Notes: generated from the sequence alone by a model not told the origin. A stretch of 64,000 nt of DNA from Hahellaceae bacterium (GCA_016744695.1 JADGDV010000002.1:124001-188000), one strand, 5' to 3'; counted from the stretch's first letter, positions 1-8,378 are shown. Numbers and translations are program-made.

Positions 1-60
1 CCTGTTATGCTAGAAACTGAAGCAAGAACCTTAACAACAGATGAAAAGTTAGGGAAGTAA
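1..60 (+). CDS. ycaR: YcaR/UPF0434 (Trm112-like) protein, C-terminal end only
   Basis: Only the last 19 codons and the TAA stop (58-60) are inside the window. They read PVMLETEARTLTTDEKLGK, which closely resembles the C-terminus of E. coli YcaR (PVLLETEARVLTADE...). YcaR is a small zinc-ribbon-like protein of about 60 residues with no firmly known role. It commonly lies directly upstream of kdsB, as here, with a 42-bp spacer. The zinc-ligand cysteines would be upstream of the window, so the call rests on the tail and on gene order. Confidence 0.85.
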   Translation, partial: PVMLETEARTLTTDEKLGK

Positions 61-102
61 TACACTTATCATCTAATGAGAACTTAATAATCAGGCCCGA
101 AT

Positions 103-882
103 ATGTCTTTTTCTGTTGTTATACCTGCTAGATACTCTTCCAGTCGCTTACCCGGCAAACCACTGCTTGATATTGCTGGTAAGCCGATGATCCAGCACGT
201 ATATGAGAAAGCCTGCTTATCAGATGCTCAAGAAGTTGTAATAGCAACCGATGACAGTCGCATAAAGGCCGTATGTGAAGGGTTTGGCGCTAAGGTCGTC
301 ATGACATCTCCTGATCATCCTTCGGGCACCGACCGTCTCGAAGAGGTTGTTTCTAAGTTAGGCTATTATCTTGATGATATTGTAGTGAATGTGCAGGGTG
401 ACGAACCCTTAATTCCTCCAAGAATTATCAATCAAGTTGCACACAACTTAGCCGCAGAGCAAGAAGCCAGTATAGCCACTCTATGTGAAAATATTAATGA
501 CATTCAAGGCGTGTTGAACCCTAACTCGGTTAAAGTCGTTTTTGATGAAAAAGGCCTAGCCTGCTATTTTAGTCGCGCCCCAATACCTTGGGCGAGAGAT
601 CACTTTACTTCACTGGCCGATGCAGAAGCCTGCGGTATGCCAGAGGGAGTTAATTATTATCGTCACATTGGCATTTATGCCTACCGTGTAAAGTTTTTAA
701 AATCTTATGTGAAGTGGGAGCCATGCCCTCTAGAAATGGCTGAATGCCTTGAGCAGTTAAGAGCGCTTTGGAATGGTGAAAAAATTCACGTAGCCCTCGC
801 TGACGAACAGCCCCCTGCAGGCGTAGATACACAAGAAGACTTAGATCGCGTTAGGCAAATTATTCAGCAGGGTAGTGTTTAG
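103..882 (+). CDS. kdsB: 3-deoxy-manno-octulosonate cytidylyltransferase (CMP-Kdo synthetase)
   Basis: This cytoplasmic enzyme activates Kdo with CTP to give CMP-Kdo, the donor for the lipopolysaccharide inner core. The 259 residues match the usual length of about 250. The N-terminus has the nucleotide-binding signature [16 protein letters not shown] (residues 5-20). Later come [10 protein letters not shown] (about 97-106), which carries the metal-binding Asp, and [11 protein letters not shown] (about 184-194). The ATG has only a weak AGG element in front, so translation may be coupled to ycaR. It sits in the conserved ycaR-kdsB-murB order. Confidence 0.97.
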   Translation: MSFSVVIPARYSSSRLPGKPLLDIAGKPMIQHVYEKACLSDAQEVVIATDDSRIKAVCEGFGAKVVMTSPDHPSGTDRLEEVVSKLGYYLDDIVVNVQGDEPLIPPRIINQVAHNLAAEQEASIATLCENINDIQGVLNPNSVKVVFDEKGLACYFSRAPIPWARDHFTSLADAEACGMPEGVNYYRHIGIYAYRVKFLKSYVKWEPCPLEMAECLEQLRALWNGEKIHVALADEQPPAGVDTQEDLDRVRQIIQQGSV

Positions 883-921
883 TCACCGGAATCAGGGTTT
901 TATACGGGTAAATTCTCTATT

Positions 922-1926
922 ATGTTATTCAAAACAAACGTTGATCTAACAGCCCTAAACACCATGGCTATTTCTTCCATTGCCGCGAAGTACTGTGAAG
1001 TTGAAAGTCTAGAGCAATTAAAGTCAGCAGTAATATCCGCACAACAACAAAACCTATCTATTTTCATCTTAGGTGGCGGAAGTAACGTTATATTGCCCGT
1101 AATTATCGAAGGGCTAGTTATACAAATAGCAATCAAGGGCCGTAAAATAACCAAAGTGAACGACCATGTGGCCGACTTTCAAATTGGAGCAGGGGAGAAC
1201 TGGCATGAATTGGTGCTGTTTTCATTAAGCAAGGGTTACAGAGGCCTTGAAAACTTATCACTAATACCCGGTACAGTCGGTGCAGCCCCTATCCAAAATA
1301 TAGGCGCTTACGGAGTTGAAGTAAAAGACAGCTTAATTACCGTAAACGTACTAGACCTTGAAAGCCTAGAAGAAATAAGTCTGCACAACAAAGATTTAAA
1401 CTTAGGGTATCGCTCTAGCTTGTTTAAAGAGAAACCAGGTAAATATATTGTCACCTCAGTCACGCTTCGCCTAGATAAAGAAACAGATTTAAAAACAAAC
1501 TATGGTGATCTTACCAATAGGTTACAAGGTAACGCATTCAATGAGTGTGACGTAAGCAATGCCGTCATAGAGGCACGCAACAGTAAGCTCCCAGATTACA
1601 AAGTAATACCCAATGCAGGTAGTTTCTTCAAAAACCCAATAGTGAGTGCAGAAAAACTGAATACACTTACTACACAGTTCCCAAATATTATTCATTACCC
1701 AGCGGCGAACTCAAAGTTCAAATTAGCGGCAGGCTGGTTAATTCAAGAGGCTGGCTGGAAAGGTTACAGTAATAAAGAAGTAGGTGTTCATAAAAATCAG
1801 GCTTTGGTGCTGATTAATCATAATAACGGAAGTGGGGCAGATATATTGAGTCTGGCTAAAGAAATACAGAAATCAGTTAATGATAAATTTTGTGTAGAAT
1901 TAGAAATTGAGTCAGTATTTATTTAA
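922..1926 (+). CDS. murB: UDP-N-acetylenolpyruvoylglucosamine reductase
   Basis: MurB reduces UDP-GlcNAc-enolpyruvate to UDP-MurNAc with NADPH and FAD, a committed cytoplasmic step of peptidoglycan synthesis. At 334 residues it is of the E. coli type (342). Visible motifs are the FAD-binding GGGSNVIL (about 50-57), YRSSLFKE (about 159-166) with the conserved Arg, GSFFKNP (about 232-238) with the catalytic Ser, and the C-terminal LEIESVFI with the conserved Glu. The 3' end is notable because a diverged second copy of its last 23 or so codons lies 3.1 kb downstream at 5044-5127. This suggests that the present end arrived together with the TA islet. Confidence 0.96.
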   Translation: MLFKTNVDLTALNTMAISSIAAKYCEVESLEQLKSAVISAQQQNLSIFILGGGSNVILPVIIEGLVIQIAIKGRKITKVNDHVADFQIGAGENWHELVLFSLSKGYRGLENLSLIPGTVGAAPIQNIGAYGVEVKDSLITVNVLDLESLEEISLHNKDLNLGYRSSLFKEKPGKYIVTSVTLRLDKETDLKTNYGDLTNRLQGNAFNECDVSNAVIEARNSKLPDYKVIPNAGSFFKNPIVSAEKLNTLTTQFPNIIHYPAANSKFKLAAGWLIQEAGWKGYSNKEVGVHKNQALVLINHNNGSGADILSLAKEIQKSVNDKFCVELEIESVFI

Positions 1927-2077
1927 TGGTCAGGCTAGCCATAGAGTCTAAAAATATAAATTCAACTGAAAAAACATTGTTATTATCTGGAGATGTTTCG
2001 GTCATTTCTTGGGAGAGTTGAAAAAATATATAACGTGTTAGTTTGTCAGCATTCTATTTGCGGTTTTTGAGCTTATT
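1927..2077. other. Spacer between murB and the insertion sequence; holds the severed 3' end of relE
   Basis: No complete gene is present. Read on the minus strand, 2073 down to 2054 encodes KLKNRK and a TAG stop, in frame with the relE gene whose main part lies at 3735-3995 beyond the insertion sequence. The four bases 2074-2077 (TATT) are repeated at 3731-3734. The rest (1927-2053) shows no clear terminator. Confidence 0.75.
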
Positions 2078-3730
2078 ACTCAAGTTTCGGGGTTCAAAAC
2101 AAACAACAAAACCAATGTAACTTTATGATTTAAAAGAGGTTGATGCCTCATTGTGGTAAAATGCTTGTTAACTAGACAAAGTAAAAAACCACAAGAGACA
2201 TCAAATGAATTCTGACACAAAGCCTTTTAACTTACCAACATTAACCGCTGACTTACTTAGCCAAACAAACCTTAAAATTGATAATACATTTAGCTCAACA
2301 TGGAATAGTCTGCGTTTTAATACAATGTTACGCAAAGCTAAGTTTTCTAAGCGCTCAGGCATACCAGCCAGTGATGTTGTTTATCTGTTAATGCTTTGGG
2401 TTTGGCTAAAAGTAGACTCTGTTGCCATGTTTTCAAAGGATGCTCTATTAAGTTTTTCAGCGGCAAAAAAAGATTCGTTATATGACTTACTGAATCGCGA
2501 AGACTTAGATTGGCGAAAGCTACAACGATTGACTGCTAAAAAAGTACTCCAGGCTAATCCTAGAAATAAGATCAGCGCCTTTGTTATTGATGACACAGTA
2601 AAAACAAGGCGTGGCAAAAAGATGCCAGGCGTATCGAGCCACTTTGATCACTTAACGGCTCGTTGTGTGATGGGGCAGCAAATAGTGACCCTTGGTGTCG
2701 CTAATGATGAACAATTTGTTCCCGTTGATAATGAAATATTTATCAGTGAGGTTAAGGAGCAAGCGTTAGACTATAAATTTAATGATAACCGCAGTATTGC
2801 AGCAAAACGCTACAAGAAATCAAAGCAACAAACCAAGCCCGAGATGGTCTGTGACATGATAGCGCGAGCTATACGCGGCGGCATCAATACCGATTACTTT
2901 TTAGCCGATGCATGGTTTGCGACCAAGCATATTCTCAGAATGACGATTGAGCACTCACTTGTAGCCATTGTCAGAATGAAAAAGAACAAAATGAAATACC
3001 GGCTAATTACAAACGGAAACGCCCACTTACTTTGTGCTCAGGAGCTATACAAGCAACACGTCAAAGGTCGCTGGCAAACGCTTAATCATGCGCCGTATCA
3101 AAGTAAGTCTATCGTTGTTGAGTTGAATCTCGCAAGTTCAGCTAAAGAGCCAGCCCAATGGGTTAAAGTGAAATTACTCTTTGTTCGGTCGGTAGATGAA
3201 AGCAAGCAACAGGCGAGTAAGCATGATTGGGCGCTATTTTTAACGACGGATAGTCAGCTTGAAGATGAGAAAATACTTGAGGTCTATGCGCTGCGCTGGG
3301 GGATTGAAGTTTATTTCAAAGAAGCCAAGCAAAAGCTTGGTTTTTTAAAAGAGCAAAGCAGGCATTACAGTGCTTATATTGCCTCAATACACCTAACTGG
3401 CCTAAGGTTTTGCTTGCTGTTGTTTGCCAAGCAAGAAGAAGGTTTGGCAAGGCTTAGCGCGGTAAGAAATGATTTTGAAAAGAGCTTGAATTGCCTGAAT
3501 TTTGCCAGTAAATTGTGGGGCTTATTCAAGGCGTTGATCGCGGGCGCAGTGAATGACACGGTAAGTTTATCAAGTGCTGATAAAACAGACGTTTTAAAAA
3601 AAATTGAAGATACAGTTGTCGATTTTTTTACGCAAGTCATGCAAATGGATAGCTTTACCTTACGACAAGAAGCTTTAGAATAAGGGAAAGTTCACTTTTA
3701 TTGGCTAAAAGTGAACTCCGAAACTTGAGT
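2078..3730 (+). mobile_element. IS4-like insertion sequence, complete
   Basis: The element is 1653 bp. Its ends are 19-bp imperfect inverted repeats: ACTCAAGTTTCGGGGTTCA at 2078-2096 and the complement of TGAACTCCGAAACTTGAGT at 3712-3730, with one mismatch. It is flanked by a 4-bp direct repeat, TATT (2074-2077 and 3731-3734), read as the target-site duplication. Joining the flanks restores an uninterrupted relE reading frame, which independently fixes the boundaries. One full-length transposase gene is inside, so the copy may be active. Four bases is shorter than the 8-12 bp of classical IS4 groups, so the subgroup is uncertain. Confidence 0.92.
2205..3683 (+). CDS. IS4-family DDE transposase
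   Basis: The 492-residue protein catalyses cut-and-paste movement of the surrounding element. The C-terminal half carries the IS4 signature Y-x2-R-x3-E-x6-K within YALRWGIEVYFKEAKQ (about 364-379). Acidic residues that could complete the DDE triad lie in FVIDDT (about 126-131) and LADAWFATKH (about 233-242). The ATG follows an AAGAGA element about 6 bases upstream. There is no internal stop or frameshift. It fills the element between the inverted repeats and is unrelated in role to the neighbouring genes. Confidence 0.93.
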   Translation: MNSDTKPFNLPTLTADLLSQTNLKIDNTFSSTWNSLRFNTMLRKAKFSKRSGIPASDVVYLLMLWVWLKVDSVAMFSKDALLSFSAAKKDSLYDLLNREDLDWRKLQRLTAKKVLQANPRNKISAFVIDDTVKTRRGKKMPGVSSHFDHLTARCVMGQQIVTLGVANDEQFVPVDNEIFISEVKEQALDYKFNDNRSIAAKRYKKSKQQTKPEMVCDMIARAIRGGINTDYFLADAWFATKHILRMTIEHSLVAIVRMKKNKMKYRLITNGNAHLLCAQELYKQHVKGRWQTLNHAPYQSKSIVVELNLASSAKEPAQWVKVKLLFVRSVDESKQQASKHDWALFLTTDSQLEDEKILEVYALRWGIEVYFKEAKQKLGFLKEQSRHYSAYIASIHLTGLRFCLLLFAKQEEGLARLSAVRNDFEKSLNCLNFASKLWGLFKALIAGAVNDTVSLSSADKTDVLKKIEDTVVDFFTQVMQMDSFTLRQEALE

Positions 3731-3995
3731 TATTATAAATTTTATTTTTATCACGCTTACCTATAGCTAAAACATAGACTACTATCTCAGAATCGATAAC
3801 TTCATAGGCAAGACGGTAACCATGCGTACGTAATTTAATTTTATACACATTTTCATAGCCTGTTAATTTATCAGGAGCAACTTTAGGATTAACCAAACGC
3901 TCTTCCAGTTTTTTCTTAAATTGACTACGTAGAGGGGGGCTAAGTTTATGCCACTCTTTCAACGCTTTTGGTAAGAACTTTAACTTATAAGTCAT
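3705..3995 (-). CDS. relE: RelE-family toxin, C-terminus replaced by insertion-sequence DNA
   Basis: RelE toxins cleave mRNA in the ribosomal A site. Residues 1-88 closely resemble E. coli RelE, with matching blocks ALKEWHKL, KKKLEERL, NVYKIKLRTHGYRLAYEV and VLAIGKRDKNKIY. From codon 89 the frame runs into the insertion sequence and ends NSSFGVHF. The original end KLKNRK plus stop is still readable in the left flank (2073-2054), so the intact protein had 94 residues. Activity of the altered tail is uncertain, since C-terminal basic and aromatic residues matter in this family. The gene overlaps its antitoxin gene by 11 bp, the normal coupled arrangement. Confidence 0.88.
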   Translation of the reverse strand: MTYKLKFLPKALKEWHKLSPPLRSQFKKKLEERLVNPKVAPDKLTGYENVYKIKLRTHGYRLAYEVIDSEIVVYVLAIGKRDKNKIYNNSSFGVHF

Positions 3996-4236
3996 TCAAT
4001 GAAACTTCAATTGCTTCTGATTTATCTTTTCGTCGCTCTTCAACAATTTTTGCTAACTCATGGTCATCAAAAGTATCCATAAGCCACTCATATGTTTCAG
4101 CGGGAATGAGATATGCTGCTGGCACATTATGATTTAAAATGGCAACAGGGGAGCCATCAGCCTCTGCAATTAAAGCACTAGGATTTTTCTTGAGTTCGGA
4201 AATACTTGCTGAACATTCAGCTAAAACTTGTCTCAT
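3985..4236 (-). CDS. Phd/YefM-type antitoxin of the RelE pair
   Basis: The 83-residue protein begins MRQVLAECSASISELKKNP and contains SPVAILNHNVPAAYLIP, typical of Phd/YefM/RelB-like antitoxins that bind DNA through the N-terminal half and wrap the toxin with the C-terminal half. I chose the ATG at 4236 because AGAGG lies 8 bases before it. A longer frame starting at 4293 would begin inside the -35 box of a good promoter. It precedes relE and overlaps it by 11 bp. Such antitoxins usually repress their own operon. Confidence 0.88.
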   Translation of the reverse strand: MRQVLAECSASISELKKNPSALIAEADGSPVAILNHNVPAAYLIPAETYEWLMDTFDDHELAKIVEERRKDKSEAIEVSLNDL

Positions 4237-4264
4237 TGGATAAACCTCTAGTAAATATGACCTT

Positions 4265-4293
4265 ATTTTAGACCTATATTTAGCTTTCTTCAA
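4265..4293 (-). promoter_or_regulatory. Sigma-70-type promoter of the phd-relE pair
   Basis: Read on the minus strand, TTGAAG (-35, 4288-4293) and TAAAAT (-10, 4265-4270) are separated by 17 bp. The expected start of transcription is near 4258, about 22 bases before the chosen ATG. This supports the shorter antitoxin start. Confidence 0.65.
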
Positions 4294-4355
4294 GCCAGTT
4301 CATATAGAATGCTAACGTCTTGTTCAACGGAGTCCGTTGCAGGTTCTGGTTCACT

Positions 4356-4380
4356 CGTTCCCATGCTCTGCGTGGGAATG
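4356..4380. repeat. Short palindromic dispersed-repeat type sequence
   Basis: The segment reads CGTTCCCATGCTCTGCGTG followed by GGAATG and forms a hairpin with arms TTCCCATGC and GCGTGGGAA, with one G-T pair. From memory, near-identical palindromes (GTTCCCACGCTC...GCGTGGGAATGC) are scattered through many proteobacterial genomes. It lies in the 230-bp spacer between two divergent TA pairs. It may be a repeat-type recombination point or a terminator; only one copy is seen in this window. Confidence 0.5.
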
Positions 4381-4462
4381 CAGAGGTAAGCGAGAGCAGT
4401 TGAGGTCAACAAAGGTATGCTAACCTCTAAACATCCATTAATCCTCATTTTCTGTTCTGGTG

Positions 4463-4512
4463 TTGTGGTTATGCTGTGTTCTTACTACAATAGTGCTATT
4501 AATCGTACTATT
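4463..4512 (+). promoter_or_regulatory. Promoter and probable autoregulatory operator of the second TA pair
   Basis: TTGTGG (4463-4468) and TACAAT (4486-4491) are 17 bp apart and fit a sigma-70 promoter. Overlapping the -10 box is an inverted repeat, AATAGTGC (4489-4496) and GTACTATT (4505-4512), with 7 of 8 bases matching. Its position suits an operator bound by the antitoxin encoded just downstream. A GGGGG element precedes the ATG at 4524. Confidence 0.6.
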
Positions 4513-4523
4513 ACGGGGGCAAT

Positions 4524-4781
4524 ATGCAGACTGTTACAGCCAATGATTTAAAAACAAAAGGAATAGCCGCACTGGAAAACGGTCTTGCTGAAAATGATGA
4601 GGCGGTGATTACTGTGCGTGGTAAAGAACGCTTCATTGTAATGGATATAGATCACTACCAGCAGTTAAGAGAGTTTGAGCTTGAAATGGCATTGGTTCAG
4701 GCAAGGGCTGATGTAGTGCAAGGCGATGTGATTATTGAAAGTGTGGAAGAGCATATTAAGCGGTTAACAGATGGCTTATAA
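4524..4781 (+). CDS. Phd/YefM-type antitoxin
   Basis: The 85-residue protein opens MQTVTANDLKTKGIAALE and continues with EAVITVRGKERFIVMDIDHYQQL, the usual Phd fold pattern of an N-terminal DNA-binding part. The C-terminal VEEHIKRLTDGL is likely the toxin-binding helix. It overlaps the toxin gene by 11 bp, the same overlap as the neighbouring phd-relE pair although the proteins are different. A promoter with an overlapping inverted repeat lies immediately upstream, so self-repression is likely. Confidence 0.88.
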   Translation: MQTVTANDLKTKGIAALENGLAENDEAVITVRGKERFIVMDIDHYQQLREFELEMALVQARADVVQGDVIIESVEEHIKRLTDGL

Positions 4782-5046
4782 GCTAGTTTACCCAAAGAGC
4801 TATATTAAGAAAGCCAGTAAGTTTTTAAGGAGGCATCTCCAGTTAACAGGTCAGTATAAGAAAACGCTCGAGTTGTTAGAGCTGAACCCTCACCACCCAT
4901 CTTTACGTTTACACGGTCTAGGCGGTAAGCTAGAAGCGCTTCATTCCGTCTCTATTAATATGAGCTACCGTATTGTGCTTGAGCTGATTATTACTGACAA
5001 AGAAATTATTTTGGTAGATGTAGGAGATCACGGGCAGGTTTATTGA
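4771..5046 (+). CDS. RelE/YafQ-like mRNA interferase toxin
   Basis: This 91-residue basic protein has the RelE-superfamily layout: an N-terminal helical hairpin (PKSYIKKASKFLRRH), LRLHGLGGKLEALHSVSINMSYRIVLEL in the core strands, and the C-terminal VDVGDHGQVY, close to the catalytic His region of YafQ/RelE-like toxins. It probably cuts mRNA and is neutralised by the antitoxin encoded upstream. Its stop codon (5044-5046) overlaps the first bases of the displaced murB tail, so one edge of the inserted DNA falls exactly at the end of this gene. Confidence 0.85.
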   Translation: MAYKLVYPKSYIKKASKFLRRHLQLTGQYKKTLELLELNPHHPSLRLHGLGGKLEALHSVSINMSYRIVLELIITDKEIILVDVGDHGQVY

Positions 5047-5127
5047 GTTTTAGCTAAAGAAATACAAGCATCAGTGAGTGACAAATTCGGTGTGAAGTTA
5101 GAAATAGAACCAGTATTTATTTGCTAG
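5044..5127 (+). pseudogene. Displaced duplicate of the murB 3' end
   Basis: From 5056 to 5124 the sequence translates as AKEIQASVSDKFGVKLEIEPVF followed by IC and a TAG stop. The true murB end is AKEIQKSVNDKFCVELEIESVFI. By hand, 56 of 70 aligned bases match from GCTAAAG to the end, and the TTGAGT just before also matches, with a 1-base shift. The copy has no start and no upstream murB sequence, so it is a remnant. Its LEIEP is nearer to the family consensus than the LEIES of the intact gene, so it may be the older resident end. Confidence 0.85.
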
Positions 5128-5134
5128 AGCGTTA

Positions 5135-5156
5135 TAGCCTTTTTTGAAAAAGGCTA
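5135..5156. terminator. Inverted repeat, possible two-way terminator
   Basis: TAGCCTTTTT (5135-5144) and AAAAAGGCTA (5147-5156) are perfect complements, separated by 2 bases. It lies 8 bp after the stop of the murB remnant and includes the stop codon of the minus-strand antitoxin. No separate T-run follows on either side, so it is a weak terminator candidate, perhaps the former murB terminator. Confidence 0.4.
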
Positions 5157-5375
5157 GCTTTCAAAATGCTTATCAAGCTGATCTAAAATATTCAGGCCAC
5201 TTTGAATGTTTCCTGAAGCGGCTAGGGCTTTAAACCGAATTTCACTATCAAACTCAGCTAAAGCTTGCGTGGATAGCTCTTCTATAAGTTTATTTAGGCT
5301 TATTTTCTTATGGTATGCCAAGGCTTTTAGGCGACTATGTTTATCATCCGGTAGTCTTACTGTTAATGTAGTCAT
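5154..5375 (-). CDS. Ribbon-helix-helix antitoxin of the PIN pair
   Basis: The 73-residue protein starts MTTLTVRLPDDKHSRLKALA and continues KKISLNKLIEELSTQALAEF. This is the beta-strand plus two-helix pattern of MetJ/Arc-type DNA-binding antitoxins. The remaining residues (about 45-73) would hold the toxin. It is the second gene of the pair, 2 bp after the toxin stop, so both are probably made from one transcript. Its stop codon falls inside an inverted repeat. Confidence 0.83.
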   Translation of the reverse strand: MTTLTVRLPDDKHSRLKALAYHKKISLNKLIEELSTQALAEFDSEIRFKALAASGNIQSGLNILDQLDKHFES

Positions 5376-5377
5376 AT

Positions 5378-5800
5378 CTATTCGCCTCTTAAAAATTGTT
5401 CAGGTTTTAAGATCTTCAAATTTTCAAAACTTAATTCGGCGGTTTTTAAATCCTTAATATTATTTGTGATAATTTTTTCTGCATTTCCAGCAATGGCTAA
5501 CTCAATTAAAAAATTATCGTTTTCATCTTTGAGGTTTGGCCTCCAAAGATAATATATTGGTACCCATTCACACACACTGTAAAAAGACATTAGTAGCTCC
5601 TTAATGTCTTGATCACTTAACGGGCAAAGTTGTTTAATCCCGGGTCTTGAGCTAACGTCTTCATGCTCATGGAAAAGCGTGTTACTTATTAATGGCTTAT
5701 AGTGCCCTTCAAGGCATTGGCGTATTATGGCTCTGCTAGGGCCTTTTTTACCAATGAGAGCACTTATGAGTACGCTAGTATCTATAACAACTTTGGTCAT
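5378..5800 (-). CDS. PIN-domain ribonuclease toxin (VapC-like)
   Basis: The 140 residues fit a single PIN domain. The N-terminal KVVIDTSVLISALI carries the first catalytic Asp (D7), and LKDENDNFLIELA (about 90-102) carries the central acidic cluster. IITNNIKDL near the C-terminus corresponds to the usual TGN-x2-D element, with Asn where many members have Gly. PIN toxins cut specific RNAs, often tRNA or rRNA, using Mg or Mn. The toxin gene precedes its ribbon-helix-helix antitoxin, the reverse of the common VapBC order. It resembles the COG1569 group of putative PIN toxins. Confidence 0.85.
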   Translation of the reverse strand: MTKVVIDTSVLISALIGKKGPSRAIIRQCLEGHYKPLISNTLFHEHEDVSSRPGIKQLCPLSDQDIKELLMSFYSVCEWVPIYYLWRPNLKDENDNFLIELAIAGNAEKIITNNIKDLKTAELSFENLKILKPEQFLRGE

Positions 5801-5846
5801 GAATTAATGGTGTCATATATGCCATCACAAATCAAATAAGTAACCC

Positions 5847-7013
5847 TTAATCACTACCAAATAAATCTCGGGTATAAACCTTATCTCTAACGTCTGTAAT
5901 ATTGTCTGTTAGTCGGTTGGCAACAATTACATCAGACATATCCTTAAAGGCCTGTAAGTCTGAAATTACTTTAGAGTGAAAGAACTCATCCTCTCTGTAA
6001 GTTGGCTCATAAATAACAACCTCAATGCCTTTACCTTTTATACGCTTCATGATGCCTTGAATAGCAGAAGAGCGAAAGTTATCAGAGCCAGACTTCATCA
6101 CTAAACGATAAATGCCCACAACCTGTGGGTTACGCTTAATAATAGACTCAGCAATAAAGTCTTTACGAGTTGTGTTGGCATCAACAATCGCTCGTACCAT
6201 ATTGTTAGGTACATCTTTAAAGTTGGCTAATAGTTGCTTAGTATCTTTTGGTAAGCAGTAACCACCATAACCAAAAGAAGGATTATTGTAATGGGTGCCA
6301 ATACGAGGGTCTAAGCCCACCCCTTCAATAATTTGCTTAGAATCAAGGCCATGAGTTTCGGCATAAGAGTCAAGTTCATTGAAGTAAGAAACCCGCATAG
6401 CTAAATAAGTATTAGAAAATAATTTAACCGCTTCTGCTTCAGTGGAGTCGGTAAATAGAATATCAATATTTTCTTTAACCGCTCCTTCAGCGAGCAAGTT
6501 AGCAAATGTTTCTGCGCGCTCGCTTTTTTCTCCAACAATAATGCGTGAAGGATGCAAATTGTCATATAACGCTTTGCCTTCACGTAAAAATTCAGGTGAA
6601 AATATTAAATTGTCACACGCTAATTCTTGCTTTATGTTAGAAGTAAAACCAACAGGGACTGTCGACTTTATAACCATTACGGCAGTAGGGTTTATAGCCA
6701 TTACATCTTTAATAACCGACTCAACCGTACTCGTATTGAAATAGTTGTTTTCAGAGTCGTAATCAGTGGGTGTGGCAATAATAACAAAGTCAGCCCCAGC
6801 ATAAGCCAGTTCTTTGTCTAATGTAGCTGTGAAATTGAGTGTCTTGTTCTGTAAAAAGTCTTCAATTTCAGTATCAGCAATAGGAGACTGCTTATTGTTT
6901 AGCATATCAACTTTTTCAGCTACAACATCAAGCGCAACCACTTCATTGTGTTGTGCTAGTAGCATAGAGTTAGATAAACCTACGTAACCTGTACCTGCAA
7001 TGGCAATTTTCAT
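5847..7013 (-). CDS. ugd: UDP-glucose 6-dehydrogenase
   Basis: Ugd oxidises UDP-glucose to UDP-glucuronate with two NAD, giving uronic-acid donors for exopolysaccharide. The 388 residues equal the E. coli enzyme in length. The Rossmann motif GTGYVGL is at residues 7-13, and [14 protein letters not shown] (about 248-261) contains the catalytic Cys. It lies 49 bp downstream of the tviB-like gene on the same strand, so the two probably form one operon. That operon points away from the main polysaccharide operon and shares the region between them. Confidence 0.95.
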   Translation of the reverse strand: MKIAIAGTGYVGLSNSMLLAQHNEVVALDVVAEKVDMLNNKQSPIADTEIEDFLQNKTLNFTATLDKELAYAGADFVIIATPTDYDSENNYFNTSTVESVIKDVMAINPTAVMVIKSTVPVGFTSNIKQELACDNLIFSPEFLREGKALYDNLHPSRIIVGEKSERAETFANLLAEGAVKENIDILFTDSTEAEAVKLFSNTYLAMRVSYFNELDSYAETHGLDSKQIIEGVGLDPRIGTHYNNPSFGYGGYCLPKDTKQLLANFKDVPNNMVRAIVDANTTRKDFIAESIIKRNPQVVGIYRLVMKSGSDNFRSSAIQGIMKRIKGKGIEVVIYEPTYREDEFFHSKVISDLQAFKDMSDVIVANRLTDNITDVRDKVYTRDLFGSD

Positions 7014-7062
7014 TGTTTACTCGTATCCATTAATATTTGTAATAATGTTATATGTGAATAAT

Positions 7063-8340
7063 CTACAAGCGACCATCAACAGATTCTTTATCTAAAATAT
7101 ACTTAACATCAAATAATACAGAGGTTTCTTTTCCTAGCTTACGAATTTGCTCAGCACCCATGGCTTTTATTTGGTCATGAGCCACAGTGAGTATAATGGC
7201 GTCATATTTACCATTTTCTAATGTAGAGACTAAATCTATATCATATTCATGCTTAACTTCACCGGCATCTGCCCAAGGGTCATACACGTCAACATTAACA
7301 TGGTAGTTTTCTAGCTCTTCAATCACATCAACTACCCGTGTGTTACGAATGTCTGGGCAGTTTTCTTTAAAGGTAAGTCCCATAATCAATACGTTAGAAT
7401 CTACAACATGAATACGCTTCTTCATCATAGATTTAACAACAGTCTCAGAAACATGACTACCCATTTGGTCATTGATTCGACGACCAGACAATATTACTTC
7501 AGGGTGGTAACCCACCGCTTGTGCTTTATGAGTAAGGTAGTAAGGGTCAACACCAATACAGTGACCACCCACTAAACCAGGTCTAAATGGCAAGAAGTTC
7601 CACTTGGTGCCTGCCGCTTCTAGCACTTCTAGCGTATCGATGCCTAGTTTTTCAAAAATAAGAGAAAGCTCATTTACCAAGGCGATATTCACATCACGCT
7701 GTGTGTTTTCAATTACTTTAGCGGCTTCAGCTACTTTAATGCTACTGGCTAAATGGGTGCCCGCTTCAATGACTGACAGGTATAGCTCATTAACAAATTG
7801 AGCGGCCTCAGGTGTTGAGCCTGAAGTGACCTTCAAAATGTTAGTCACTCGGTGCTCTTTATCACCTGGGTTAATTCTTTCAGGGCTATAACCAGCGAAA
7901 AAATCAACGTTATACTTGAGGCCAGACTGAGCTTCAAGAAGTGGAATGCATTCTTCTTCAGTTGCGCCAGGGTAAACAGTAGACTCGTAAATAACGATAT
8001 CACCCTTACTTAATACAGAGCCCACCGCCTTACTTGCGCCATATAAAGGCGATAGATCGGGGGTTTTAAACTCATCAATTGGAGTGGGTACCGTAATAAT
8101 AAAAACGTTACACGCTTTAGCGTCATTGATATTACTAGTGAACGACAGCTTGTCTGAGCTGGCTAAAAGCTCTTTCTCGACTTCTAGAGTAGAATCAAAA
8201 CCGCTGTTTAATTCTTTAATTCTAGATTCATTGATATCTAAGCCCGTAGTGTTGAATTTTTTACCAAACTCTACCGCTAAAGGAAGTCCAACATAACCAA
8301 GGCCGACTAAGCATATTTTGGCTTGAGAAAGATCCATCAT
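7063..8340 (-). CDS. tviB: UDP-N-acetyl sugar 6-dehydrogenase (TviB/WbpA-like)
   Basis: This enzyme oxidises UDP-GlcNAc or a related UDP-HexNAc to the uronic acid. Motifs are [13 protein letters not shown] near the N-terminus, [15 protein letters not shown], and [19 protein letters not shown] with the catalytic Cys. I place the start at the ATG at 8340, which has GAGG 9 bases upstream. This gives 425 residues, the length I recall for TviB. A TTG five codons further up is less likely. The symbol reflects family resemblance; the exact substrate cannot be told from sequence. It probably starts a two-gene operon with ugd. Confidence 0.87.
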   Translation of the reverse strand: MMDLSQAKICLVGLGYVGLPLAVEFGKKFNTTGLDINESRIKELNSGFDSTLEVEKELLASSDKLSFTSNINDAKACNVFIITVPTPIDEFKTPDLSPLYGASKAVGSVLSKGDIVIYESTVYPGATEEECIPLLEAQSGLKYNVDFFAGYSPERINPGDKEHRVTNILKVTSGSTPEAAQFVNELYLSVIEAGTHLASSIKVAEAAKVIENTQRDVNIALVNELSLIFEKLGIDTLEVLEAAGTKWNFLPFRPGLVGGHCIGVDPYYLTHKAQAVGYHPEVILSGRRINDQMGSHVSETVVKSMMKKRIHVVDSNVLIMGLTFKENCPDIRNTRVVDVIEELENYHVNVDVYDPWADAGEVKHEYDIDLVSTLENGKYDAIILTVAHDQIKAMGAEQIRKLGKETSVLFDVKYILDKESVDGRL

Positions 8341-8372
8341 TCTAAATAACCTCAATAAATAAAATTGAGCGA

Positions 8373-8378
8373 ATTATA
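8373..8378 (-). promoter_or_regulatory. Likely -10 box of the tviB-ugd operon
   Basis: On the minus strand a perfect TATAAT stands at 8378-8373, about 33 bases before the chosen ATG. The -35 region is poor: a TGACTA-like element sits 17 bp upstream. It is a plausible but unproven sigma-70 promoter. Confidence 0.4.

Noticed and set aside
2078-3730. Assigning the element to the IS701 family because of its 4-bp duplication
   Set aside because: The transposase has the Y-R-E-K signature of IS4. The short duplication alone does not decide the family.
4236-4293. Longer antitoxin start at 4293
   Set aside because: Its ATG overlaps the -35 box of a good promoter and has no ribosome site; the ATG at 4236 has AGAGG.
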